Positions 7,635 through 15,146 of a DNA stretch of 64,000 nucleotides are shown here, piece after piece (position 1 is the stretch's first letter; each line of letters opens with the position of its first letter). Both the position numbers and the translations under genes were made by a program. The notes beneath the pieces are model-generated. The model saw nothing but the letters and a program-made list of their open reading frames with translations, was not told where the DNA came from and searched no databases. Location of the stretch: assembly GCF_964033635.1 (NCBI RefSeq), contig NZ_OZ035533.1:1488001-1552000 (forward strand), read 5' to 3'. Source of the DNA: Chitinophaga sp. MM2321. GTDB taxonomy: Bacteria; Bacteroidota; Bacteroidia; Chitinophagales; Chitinophagaceae.

Positions 7635-10271
7635 TTAGTTGCAACCCGTGTTTATAAATGCCAGCTGGTTATTTAATGCGGTTACAAATTGATTGACCGG
7701 AACGGGTTTCAGTAAAGCATCCACCTTTTTAATAATGGCACATTTCTTATCTGCATGTGATTGCTGCTGCGCAGCGGTATTACTTTTTGTTGCCCAGTAA
7801 TATTGAAGAAAAGCCGCGTAGTACAAGGCTTGTGCATATTTTAATGTTTCATTTTTGTTACGCTGTACAGCAACTATATAGTACTTCTCTCCTTCATTAA
7901 AATATTCTTCTGCAAATAAGTATAAATTATTCAGATCAGTAGCTGGTAAGATGCCCGTGGCCGGGTCCTGCGTATATTGAAAGGTTACGACGGAGAAACC
8001 TGATATGCATTCGCCAATCACTGCCTGCATATTGGCTTTTACAAAAGGATCTACATTAAGGATGGTGGTACAGTTGTCACGGAACGATTGTGCCCTGGTC
8101 CGGGCATTTTGATAATCCTTGAATTTTAAGCTCATGCCATAACCCTGTATAGCGTAGGTGAAATAGGTATATAGATAAGTAGTGCCATATTGTTTTGCTT
8201 TGGGTTCTACCAGGTTTAAAGCTGCATCTATATAAAAAAGGGCACTGTCTTTCTGATTGGTGGTGGCATATACTTTTGCAAGCTGGGCGTATATCTGCGG
8301 AATAAAATCATCATAAACAAACTTATTGATAACAGCACTATTGGTAAGTTTGGTGAGCAAATTCCTGTTGTACAACGCTGCATTTGCTGTTTGCCCTGTG
8401 CGGAGCTGTATTTCATTCATCAGGTTGATGCAAAGCGCAAATTTTTGTTTGTTGAATTGGGCAGCACTAAAATTATTACTATAATAATCATAAGCACCGG
8501 AGATATATTTTTGGGCTGAATCGATGTTATTTGTATTCAGATAAATATTCCCGAGATCTGTATATAGAGCGGCTCTTTGAATCAGGAAGGTTTTGGGGTC
8601 GGATGCTACAAAGGGTGCAAGCAGCGCATTTATTGTATTGAGACTTGCCATTACATTACTCAGCATATTGAGGGAAGCATAGTTGCTTACTAATGCGGAG
8701 TATAGTTGCACGGTAGCTACCAGGTAAATACGGCTGCCCGGCGTTATCTTGGGTTCGGTGAGCGTTATTGCTTTACTGAGCCATTCAATGGCCTTTAAGG
8801 GTTGCCCGGTAGTTGAATAAAGCGCCGCCATGTTGTAGTATACACTCGTTAACCCTATCGTAAACACGTAAGGCTTTCTTTGAGCGGCATCTTCCAGGAA
8901 ACTTAGTGCATTATTATAACATGCTATTGCATGGTTTGTGTCTGCAATCATGGCATACTCCTTTCCATGCTGGTTGTAATAGAGCGCCTTCCTGTATTGA
9001 TCTTCTTCTGACAGTGTAGGTAGCTTGTCCAGTTCTTCAATAGCCCTTTTAGAAAATGCGATTGATTTATTGATCATGGCTATATCAAAATAGCCACTGG
9101 CATAACCGGCTGCCAGGTTTGACAAGATCAAAGACTTTGTAACAATCAAACTTTTGTCCTGTATGGGTTCCATCCCTTCCAGGATTACAAGGGCTTTCTC
9201 ATGAAAGTCATTTGCTTTTATTCTGTCGACAGTTGAATAGGCGATTCCCAGGTAATTGAGGATCTCTACTTTTCTGCGTTGATCAGTCGTTAATTCATAA
9301 GATTTTTCAAAGAAAACGATGGCTGCCGGGTAGTTACCTGCATAATCAGACAGGAACTTGCCATACTCAAAAGTATTATCCCCGTTGGGATTGAGCTGTA
9401 CGCCTATGTTGTATGATTTATCAATCTCCCTTAAGCTTGAATCCAGTGCATTATAATTTAATTGAAGCAGCAGGATCTTTGCTTTTAATATGCTTGATTC
9501 TCCATAGGATTTATCATGCTGGGCAGATAAATCGAGCTCTTTTAATGCCTGGGTTAAATTGCCTTTGGAAAAGGCGGCGTATGCCCGCTGGTAAATCTGT
9601 GAAGGGCTGTTCTTTAATTTTTCCTTTACGAGGTTATACCGGCTTATATAATCTTTTATAACAGACTCCCGGTTTTCTATGGTGCTTTGTAAATTCCCTA
9701 ATTGGGTACGTTGTGTTTTGACAAGATTATCTTTTGACTTTAATTCATTCAGCAGGTTTACAGTAAGTCCCTCCGGTAATTTATAGGTGATAATTTCTTT
9801 CACCACATAGGTAACGCTGCCATAGTCCCCAACAATGATGGGGCTTTCGCTGCCTGATGTCTGATAGGTTTTAGGGAAGGTATGCAGGAGTGAGCTATAA
9901 TTCGTTTTTGTTTTTATGATTGATTCCACTTCCGTAAAGTTCCCTTCAGCCAACCGGAGTTTTGCCTGGTTCTTCAGGTTGGCATCCTGTACTTTGTCAA
10001 TGGCGGTTTTTAATTCATTATATTTCTTGAACCATACATCCAATGCTGCATTAAGACTGGAGGTATGCGCATTTATGTTATTGGAAATAAGCAATCCGGC
10101 CAGGTAATGAGAAAGTTCAGGCGGTACTTTACGCTGGATGCTGCGCTCTTTTACATAGTTTACTTTTCCTTTGGCGCCGATAATAACAGGACTTTTATCG
10201 CCATAGGTTGTCTGGGCAGTTATGTTGATAGTTATAATAATGAGAGACAGAACGGCCAGGAGGGTTTTCAT
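7635..10271 (-). CDS. Secreted tetratricopeptide-repeat protein with duplicated (D/E)SPIIVG-type motif
   Basis: An 878-residue protein with a signal peptide (MKTLLAVLSLIIITINITAQ). Two copies of a roughly 37-residue module follow: GDKSPVIIGAKGKVNYV plus a (K/V)xPxxLxxxLL tail at residues 24-60, and SESPIIVGDYGSVTYV plus a similar tail at 140-176. The remainder is helical with TPR-like units (for example AYAAFSKGNLTQALKELDL and AIACYNNALSFLEDA). It probably resides in the periplasm or at the envelope. No catalytic domain was recognised. Its ATG overlaps the stop codon of the upstream membrane protein gene by one base (TAATG), implying coupled translation. The same motif recurs in that neighbour, suggesting a shared ligand or partner. 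Confidence 0.85.
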   Translation of the reverse strand: MKTLLAVLSLIIITINITAQTTYGDKSPVIIGAKGKVNYVKERSIQRKVPPELSHYLAGLLISNNINAHTSSLNAALDVWFKKYNELKTAIDKVQDANLKNQAKLRLAEGNFTEVESIIKTKTNYSSLLHTFPKTYQTSGSESPIIVGDYGSVTYVVKEIITYKLPEGLTVNLLNELKSKDNLVKTQRTQLGNLQSTIENRESVIKDYISRYNLVKEKLKNSPSQIYQRAYAAFSKGNLTQALKELDLSAQHDKSYGESSILKAKILLLQLNYNALDSSLREIDKSYNIGVQLNPNGDNTFEYGKFLSDYAGNYPAAIVFFEKSYELTTDQRRKVEILNYLGIAYSTVDRIKANDFHEKALVILEGMEPIQDKSLIVTKSLILSNLAAGYASGYFDIAMINKSIAFSKRAIEELDKLPTLSEEDQYRKALYYNQHGKEYAMIADTNHAIACYNNALSFLEDAAQRKPYVFTIGLTSVYYNMAALYSTTGQPLKAIEWLSKAITLTEPKITPGSRIYLVATVQLYSALVSNYASLNMLSNVMASLNTINALLAPFVASDPKTFLIQRAALYTDLGNIYLNTNNIDSAQKYISGAYDYYSNNFSAAQFNKQKFALCINLMNEIQLRTGQTANAALYNRNLLTKLTNSAVINKFVYDDFIPQIYAQLAKVYATTNQKDSALFYIDAALNLVEPKAKQYGTTYLYTYFTYAIQGYGMSLKFKDYQNARTRAQSFRDNCTTILNVDPFVKANMQAVIGECISGFSVVTFQYTQDPATGILPATDLNNLYLFAEEYFNEGEKYYIVAVQRNKNETLKYAQALYYAAFLQYYWATKSNTAAQQQSHADKKCAIIKKVDALLKPVPVNQFVTALNNQLAFINTGCN

Positions 10272-10744
10272 TATTTTTTATTTGTGGTATCAACATAATT
10301 GACCTGGTTGCTGTCGCCAACCAGGATGGGGCTTTTGTTACCGTGGGTTTCCGCGTTGACAACCGGTCTTGTTTGTTCAAACTTAAAATAGGCTTGAACA
10401 AGAATGAGTATAACAATGACGGAGAATATAATCATTCCTAAACGCAGTAAATTCATCTTACTCTTAAACTCAACCGATTTTTGTTGCATTTGCAGTTTGA
10501 TGATTTCAAAACCCTGGGCTTTGTTCAGGTCCGGTATTTTGTAAGATGGTATAACTTCCAGTAAGGCTTTCGCCAGATCTGACTTATTCCGGGTGTCGGC
10601 TAGAGACACGATCTTCGCGATCCCTTTTAGTTTTGATGCCCGCTGATAGGCTAAAAAGCCCAATGTTGCGGCAATAATAAATGACAACAGGCCGAGAACG
10701 GATTCGACTTTCGAATAGGAAATCAGGAAGTTGAAGAAACTCAT
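10271..10744 (-). CDS. Two-helix membrane protein carrying the KSPILVGD motif
   Basis: A 157-residue protein with transmembrane helices at about residues 14-33 and 101-120. The K/R-rich stretch between them (AYQRASKLKGIAKIV) suggests a cytoplasmic loop, which places both termini in the periplasm. The C-terminal tail carries GNKSPILVGDSNQVNYV at 135-151, almost the same motif as appears twice in the downstream secreted TPR protein. The two genes overlap by one base and are almost certainly co-transcribed. I do not recognise a named family. Function is unknown; a membrane anchor for the TPR protein is an inference. Confidence 0.8.
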   Translation of the reverse strand: MSFFNFLISYSKVESVLGLLSFIIAATLGFLAYQRASKLKGIAKIVSLADTRNKSDLAKALLEVIPSYKIPDLNKAQGFEIIKLQMQQKSVEFKSKMNLLRLGMIIFSVIVILILVQAYFKFEQTRPVVNAETHGNKSPILVGDSNQVNYVDTTNKK

Positions 10745-10884
10745 AAAATCGCGGAATTATATAAAGATGAATTTTTGGATGATTTTCAGAAACGGTATCA
10801 GGGAGAGCTTTTTTGGAATTTTTTAGGGGTCCTTTTATTATGCTCTCAGGAATATGCAGACGAAGATAGTAAAATTATAAAAAA

Positions 10885-10920
10885 ATAGCGCCTTTAAGCT
10901 GTTTGGCTTAAAGGCGCTAT
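10885..10920 (-). terminator. Intrinsic terminator of the VOC gene
   Basis: A perfect 14-base stem (10885-10898 with 10907-10920, 8-base loop) is followed on the minus strand by a T-rich tract (A-rich at about 10871-10884 on the plus strand). It lies about 36 bases beyond the stop of the minus-strand VOC gene. Confidence 0.85.
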
Positions 10921-10956
10921 GGGGAAGGGGGGCTTATCATCTTTTCTTCACCGGTG

Positions 10957-11331
10957 CTATTGTACGGACGTAATCCACCATATGTTTCCGAAGGGGTCTG
11001 TTACGCCGCAGGCCCGGCCGTAGTTCTGATCGGCAAGTTCCATTAAGGTGGTGGCGCCGTTGTCTATTGCTGTTTTGTATGTTTCGTCTGCGTTGTCCAC
11101 ATATACAAATAAGTTGGCGGGCTGCTTCTTCCATTGCTCGGTAGCTTCGCAAAACATGATGGTGCTGCCGCTGATCTGTATTTCCGCATGCATGACCGTT
11201 GTATTATCTTCCCGCATCCGCTTGAACGTTAATGCAGCATTAAAAACGTTTTCCATGAAGGTGATGAATTTTTGTGCATCGTTGACCATCAGGTAGGGCA
11301 TGACGGGTTGGTGTCCTGTAGGAATTTCCAT
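10957..11331 (-). CDS. VOC family (glyoxalase/bleomycin resistance-like, PhnB type) protein
   Basis: A 124-residue single-chain vicinal-oxygen-chelate protein. The first beta-alpha-beta unit holds MPYLMVNDAQKFITFMENVF and a later HAEIQISGSTIMFCE. The second ends with GVTDPFGNIWWI, the typical PhnB/glyoxalase-like C-terminus. Such proteins bind small molecules or metals, and the substrate cannot be predicted. It is followed by its own terminator and preceded, 78 bases away, by an AraC-type regulator on the same strand. Confidence 0.9.
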   Translation of the reverse strand: MEIPTGHQPVMPYLMVNDAQKFITFMENVFNAALTFKRMREDNTTVMHAEIQISGSTIMFCEATEQWKKQPANLFVYVDNADETYKTAIDNGATTLMELADQNYGRACGVTDPFGNIWWITSVQ

Positions 11332-11409
11332 CTTTATAAGTATTAATTGTTAAACAATAACACAAAATTACCGGTATATGTGTGCTTAAAATTGGAAAAA
11401 ACCGACATG

Positions 11410-12204
11410 TTATTCCTTCCATTTAGTAGCATCTGAGCCACCTGAGAAATAATGTTTAGGATGATGTCCGGAAAATTCCTTGAAGTCGTGAATGAAGTGC
11501 GACTGGTCATAGTAGCCGCTTTCAAGGGCTATGTTTGTCAGCGACAGGTCCTTGTCGCCATACTGCGCCATGGCCGACTGGAAACGGACGATACGGGAAA
11601 AAAGTTTTGGGCTGAACCCTGAAAATTGCAGGAATTGTCTTTCAAATTGTCTCTCAGATAAAAAATGATCATTTGCCAGTTGCTTTATTTTTACCAGCCC
11701 TTTGCGATGGATGATACTTTGAATGGCATGGAAAACGGGTAGCTGCTCTTTATCGGTCATCAAAAACTTACGTTCCATAAATGCTGTTACAATTTTTACC
11801 CTTTGATCATTATTTGTGGCAGTTGCTATTTTTTCTTCCAGCTCATTGCCTGCTGCTTTTAATAATAATTTCAAATCGGGCATCTGGTTTGTCAGTTCGG
11901 TGGCTGAAAGACCGAATAGCAGGGGAAGTGCCTGTGGGTAGAGGTACACCCCGAAGATGCCGAATGTTTTGTCGATCCGGAAGGTTCTGGTGAAACTGGT
12001 TTGTGCATGTACGCCTGCGGTGAAGGAGGGCGTTGTTGTTCCGGTGTCTGTAAGTTCGTCGAATTGTCCCTGGTAATGAAATAGTAGCTCCGGGCAAACA
12101 TCCGCCATCGAATAGTGTATATAAGGCTGATCGCTTTCGAGTACCCAAAAGTATCTCACAAAGCGTTGTAATTGTTCCGGGGGTGGTATGGTGTAATATT
12201 TCAT
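11410..12204 (-). CDS. AraC family transcriptional regulator
   Basis: This regulator has an N-terminal ligand-sensing half (CPELLFHYQGQF region, of the DUF6597-like type) and a C-terminal double helix-turn-helix (LANDHFLSERQFERQFLQFSG, then LTNIALESGYYDQSHFIHDFK, ending GHHPKHYF). I chose the ATG at 12202-12204 (MKYYTIPPPEQL), where the family usually begins. The frame stays open to an ATG at 12262-12264, but that codon sits in the loop of a perfect hairpin. It may control the nearby VOC gene or the copper operon; no target is proven. Confidence 0.9.
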   Translation of the reverse strand: MKYYTIPPPEQLQRFVRYFWVLESDQPYIHYSMADVCPELLFHYQGQFDELTDTGTTTPSFTAGVHAQTSFTRTFRIDKTFGIFGVYLYPQALPLLFGLSATELTNQMPDLKLLLKAAGNELEEKIATATNNDQRVKIVTAFMERKFLMTDKEQLPVFHAIQSIIHRKGLVKIKQLANDHFLSERQFERQFLQFSGFSPKLFSRIVRFQSAMAQYGDKDLSLTNIALESGYYDQSHFIHDFKEFSGHHPKHYFSGGSDATKWKE

Positions 12205-12237
12205 CCGGGTGTTATTAAGCACGGCTAAAGCGGTATG

Positions 12238-12280
12238 GCTAGCGCCGGAGGCGATGGGGTTCATTGCCTCCGGCGCTAGC
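12238..12280. repeat. Perfect 15-base inverted repeat
   Basis: Bases 12238-12252 (GCTAGCGCCGGAGGC) pair exactly with 12266-12280 around a 13-base loop. No T-tract follows on either strand, so it is not a typical intrinsic terminator. It lies between the end of the multicopper oxidase gene and the start of the AraC gene, both minus strand. It could end the copper transcript or form a leader structure for the regulator. Confidence 0.6.
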
Positions 12281-12348
12281 CTGATAAAGATAAGAAAGTT
12301 AATGTTATCTGCTTCTTCCGGATTTTTAACAGCCGCCGCAGCAAAGGG

Positions 12349-14514
12349 TCAGTAGCTCAGGGTAATACCTGCGCCCAATCCCATATCACTGTCGTAGTGT
12401 GTGGAGAAGGAGAAGTTTCGGGTAACGATATACCGCAACCCCGCCATGTATTCCTTATCGGTATTCACCATGAGGTTGAGGCGCAAACGTTTTGTTACCG
12501 GCACATCTTCCCGCATCAGCTGAAAGCGTAACCTGCCGTCTGTATCGAGGGAGGCGTCCGCTACGATCAGCATGGGCAGCGTGTATTGCAGCCCGAGATG
12601 TAATACCTGCCTGAAATCTTTTGTATTCTTTTGACCAAACAGGTTTTTCTCTGCCCCATCCATTTTACGGTAACGTACATCCCAGCCAATATAAGGAAAC
12701 AGCCACTGCATTTTCCCAATGTACCGGCCGAAATGACTTTCGCTTTCATAGCCGTGATGATCATTCAGGCCCAGCCGCCATTCGGTTGTCAGGCGGTAAC
12801 GGGTATTGGCTAACATCATTTCCCCGTCGCTGCCGGTGCTTTCCAGTCCTACCTGCGCCATGAAGTGCAGCATTCTGTCATCTTTTTTCAGCATTTTATA
12901 GGCCATCGCCGGATCGGGTACTTCCGGGTTGGGGGGAGAGTTTTCGTAGCTGAAAACGCGGCCCATTCCGCTCATCATATGATAAAGAATGTGGCAATGG
13001 AAGAACCAGTCGCCGCTTTCGGTAGCAGCAAATTCTATGGTATCTGTTTCCATCGGCATGATGTCCAGCACCGTTTTCAGCGGGGCATAGGCACCTTGTT
13101 CGTTTAATACCCGGAAGAAATGACCGTGCAGGTGCATGGGATGCCGCATCATAGTGTTATTGTATAGGACGATGCGCACATTTTCTCCTTTCTTAATCAG
13201 GATCTTATCTGTTTCTGAAACGGTTTTGTTGTTGATACTCCACACATACCGGTTCATATTTCCTGTAAGCTCAAAGTGCAACAGTTTGGTGGGCCCATCA
13301 GGTAACGTCGTTTTTTCGGGCGCCCGTAACATGCCATAGTTAAGGGTAACGATGTCCTGGGCTGCACTGTCTGTGATCTCCGGATACATCACGGTATTCA
13401 TATCCATCACCTGGTTAGTCATTTGCATGCCGCTGCTGGTATCAAGATCTCCATTCATCTTCATCATATCGTTCATCATCTTCATGCCTTCAAAATATTT
13501 CAGTTTCGGCAGGTGAGGAGCGCGTATTTCTTTACCGCTGCCAAGCCACAGGGAAGTGGAGTTGGTACGGTCTTCGGCAGTAGCGAGAAACTCATAGCTG
13601 TTATTTTCAGGAATGGTCACTATTACATCATAGGTTTCTGATACGCCTATGAGCAGCCTGTCTACTTCTACGGGCACCACATCGGCGCCATCACTGGCAA
13701 TCACCGACATTTTTCCGCCGCCATAGTTCAACCAGAAATAGGTAGAAGAGCTGCCGTTTATAATGCGCAGCCGTACTTTGTCGCCGGCCTTGAAATCGGG
13801 CTGTTTGTCGGTTGCCTTACCATTGGTCAGAAAGCTCTCATAATAAACATCGCTTACATCCATGGCATTCATGCGTTTCCATTCGTTGGTGAGCTTTGTT
13901 TTGAAATGTCCCTGCTTTGCGGCTTCTGAATAGCTTTGTGTAGATCCTTTTTTTACGGCAAACCAATCATTGGCATTGTGCAGGTAACGGTTTACTTCTT
14001 TGGGTTTCATATCTGTCCAGTCGCTGAGCACCATGGTGTATTCCTTTGCTGGTGGCTGATTACGTTTGTAAAAGACCAGGGCGCCATACATCCCGCTTTG
14101 TTCCTGGAACATGGTATGACTATGATACCAGTAAGTACCATTTTGTACGATAGGGAATTTGAACAGGTGTGTTTGCCCGGCTTTAATGGGCTGTGTAGTC
14201 AGATAGGAAACGCCATCGTATTGATTTGGCAGGATAAGGCCGTGCCAGTGGATGGATGTTTCTTCGTTCAGGGTATTGTGTACGTATATTTCTGCGGTGT
14301 CTCCTTCTGTAAAATGAAGCGTGGGACCCGGTATACTGCCATTGATCGCTAAAGCATGCTTTGTTTTGCCGGAATAATTGACGGTGGTATCACCCACATA
14401 TAAATCATACCGCACGGTGGCAGGTTTTTCATTGCCCGCCTGGGCCTGCGCCTTTGCGGTGGACAAGCCACACAGGGCCAGTAACAGTATATATAGGCTG
14501 AGTCGTTTCATCAT
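12349..14514 (-). CDS. Multicopper oxidase (CopA/PcoA-like) with CopB-like C-terminal extension
   Basis: A 721-residue exported copper oxidase with a signal peptide ending near KAQAQA. The copper ligands are visible: HWHG at 89-92, HSH at 131-133, HPMHLHGH at 458-465 and HCHILYHMMSGM at 506-517. A methionine-rich loop (344-375) is typical of copper-tolerance oxidases. The oxidase part ends near residue 525. Residues about 545-721 look like the outer membrane CopB/PcoB protein (alternating beta strands, DHHGYESESHFGRYIGKMQ, ending GLGAGITLSY). The fused protein is expected to oxidise or sequester copper in the periplasm. Its ATG overlaps the stop of the DUF3347 gene (TAATG). Confidence 0.92.
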   Translation of the reverse strand: MMKRLSLYILLLALCGLSTAKAQAQAGNEKPATVRYDLYVGDTTVNYSGKTKHALAINGSIPGPTLHFTEGDTAEIYVHNTLNEETSIHWHGLILPNQYDGVSYLTTQPIKAGQTHLFKFPIVQNGTYWYHSHTMFQEQSGMYGALVFYKRNQPPAKEYTMVLSDWTDMKPKEVNRYLHNANDWFAVKKGSTQSYSEAAKQGHFKTKLTNEWKRMNAMDVSDVYYESFLTNGKATDKQPDFKAGDKVRLRIINGSSSTYFWLNYGGGKMSVIASDGADVVPVEVDRLLIGVSETYDVIVTIPENNSYEFLATAEDRTNSTSLWLGSGKEIRAPHLPKLKYFEGMKMMNDMMKMNGDLDTSSGMQMTNQVMDMNTVMYPEITDSAAQDIVTLNYGMLRAPEKTTLPDGPTKLLHFELTGNMNRYVWSINNKTVSETDKILIKKGENVRIVLYNNTMMRHPMHLHGHFFRVLNEQGAYAPLKTVLDIMPMETDTIEFAATESGDWFFHCHILYHMMSGMGRVFSYENSPPNPEVPDPAMAYKMLKKDDRMLHFMAQVGLESTGSDGEMMLANTRYRLTTEWRLGLNDHHGYESESHFGRYIGKMQWLFPYIGWDVRYRKMDGAEKNLFGQKNTKDFRQVLHLGLQYTLPMLIVADASLDTDGRLRFQLMREDVPVTKRLRLNLMVNTDKEYMAGLRYIVTRNFSFSTHYDSDMGLGAGITLSY

Positions 14515-15005
14515 TACTTTATTGTATCGCTTATTTTACCACAGGTAAGCATTTGACTACCGTAATAAGGGTTTTTAATCGCTGTGCTGCTGCTTAACCA
14601 GTGTGCCTTTTTCATCGGGCAATAGTCCTGGTAAACAGGTGCGGCAGACAGTTTAACGTCTTTCGCCAGCAGGTAAAAATTATCAGAGAAGGTTTTAAAA
14701 TAACTGCGTTGCTGTGCAATGTCTTTGGTGGCGGCTATTTGCTTTGCATCTGTTACCAGTTTATCCTGCAAAGAAGTGAATACCTTACGTGCGGGTTCAG
14801 ACAATGATTTTGTATCAAGACTACCGGCAGCCTGTGCAAATGTTGCAGCCTGTGTGGCTGCGGTGCCGGCATTGCTGCTTACCAGGGCATCTTTGATATG
14901 ATAGTAGGTTGTCAGCAATTCGCCCAGTTGCGGAGCGGTTGTTTCCTGTGCGAAACCAGCCTGTGTTAATGCAGCGGCGAATAATGTAACCAGTAGTCTT
15001 TTCAT
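14514..15005 (-). CDS. DUF3347 domain-containing exported protein
   Basis: A 163-residue protein with a signal peptide (MKRLLVTLFAAALTQAGFAQ). A helical body follows, then a C-terminal cysteine/methionine motif, YCPMKKAHWLSS, then NPYYGSQMLTCG. These are hallmarks of DUF3347, found with heavy-metal efflux and copper genes in Bacteroidota. The conserved Cys and Met residues suggest copper binding. It is the first gene of a two-gene operon with the multicopper oxidase. Confidence 0.9.
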   Translation of the reverse strand: MKRLLVTLFAAALTQAGFAQETTAPQLGELLTTYYHIKDALVSSNAGTAATQAATFAQAAGSLDTKSLSEPARKVFTSLQDKLVTDAKQIAATKDIAQQRSYFKTFSDNFYLLAKDVKLSAAPVYQDYCPMKKAHWLSSSTAIKNPYYGSQMLTCGKISDTIK

Positions 15006-15049
15006 TTTCTTTCTTTTAAAGAGATCAATAATTGTTTGTAGCCCGGATA

Positions 15050-15077
15050 CAAAAGTACCGATACTGCGGAGCAGTAT
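15050..15077 (-). promoter_or_regulatory. Promoter of the copper operon with adjacent palindrome
   Basis: On the minus strand 15050-15057 reads TACTTTTG, an exact fit to the Bacteroidota -7 box TAnnTTTG, 45 bases upstream of the DUF3347 ATG. Directly upstream lies a 7-base inverted repeat, 15061-15067 with 15071-15077 (ATACTGC/GCAGTAT, 3-base spacer), positioned where a regulator could bind. No clear -33 TTTG was found. Confidence 0.55.
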
Positions 15078-15146
15078 TGTTATACTATTGTGGATTCATT
15101 TTATATAATTTCGGAGATCAGGGGGTATTCAGTTATTTTTGCCTGT

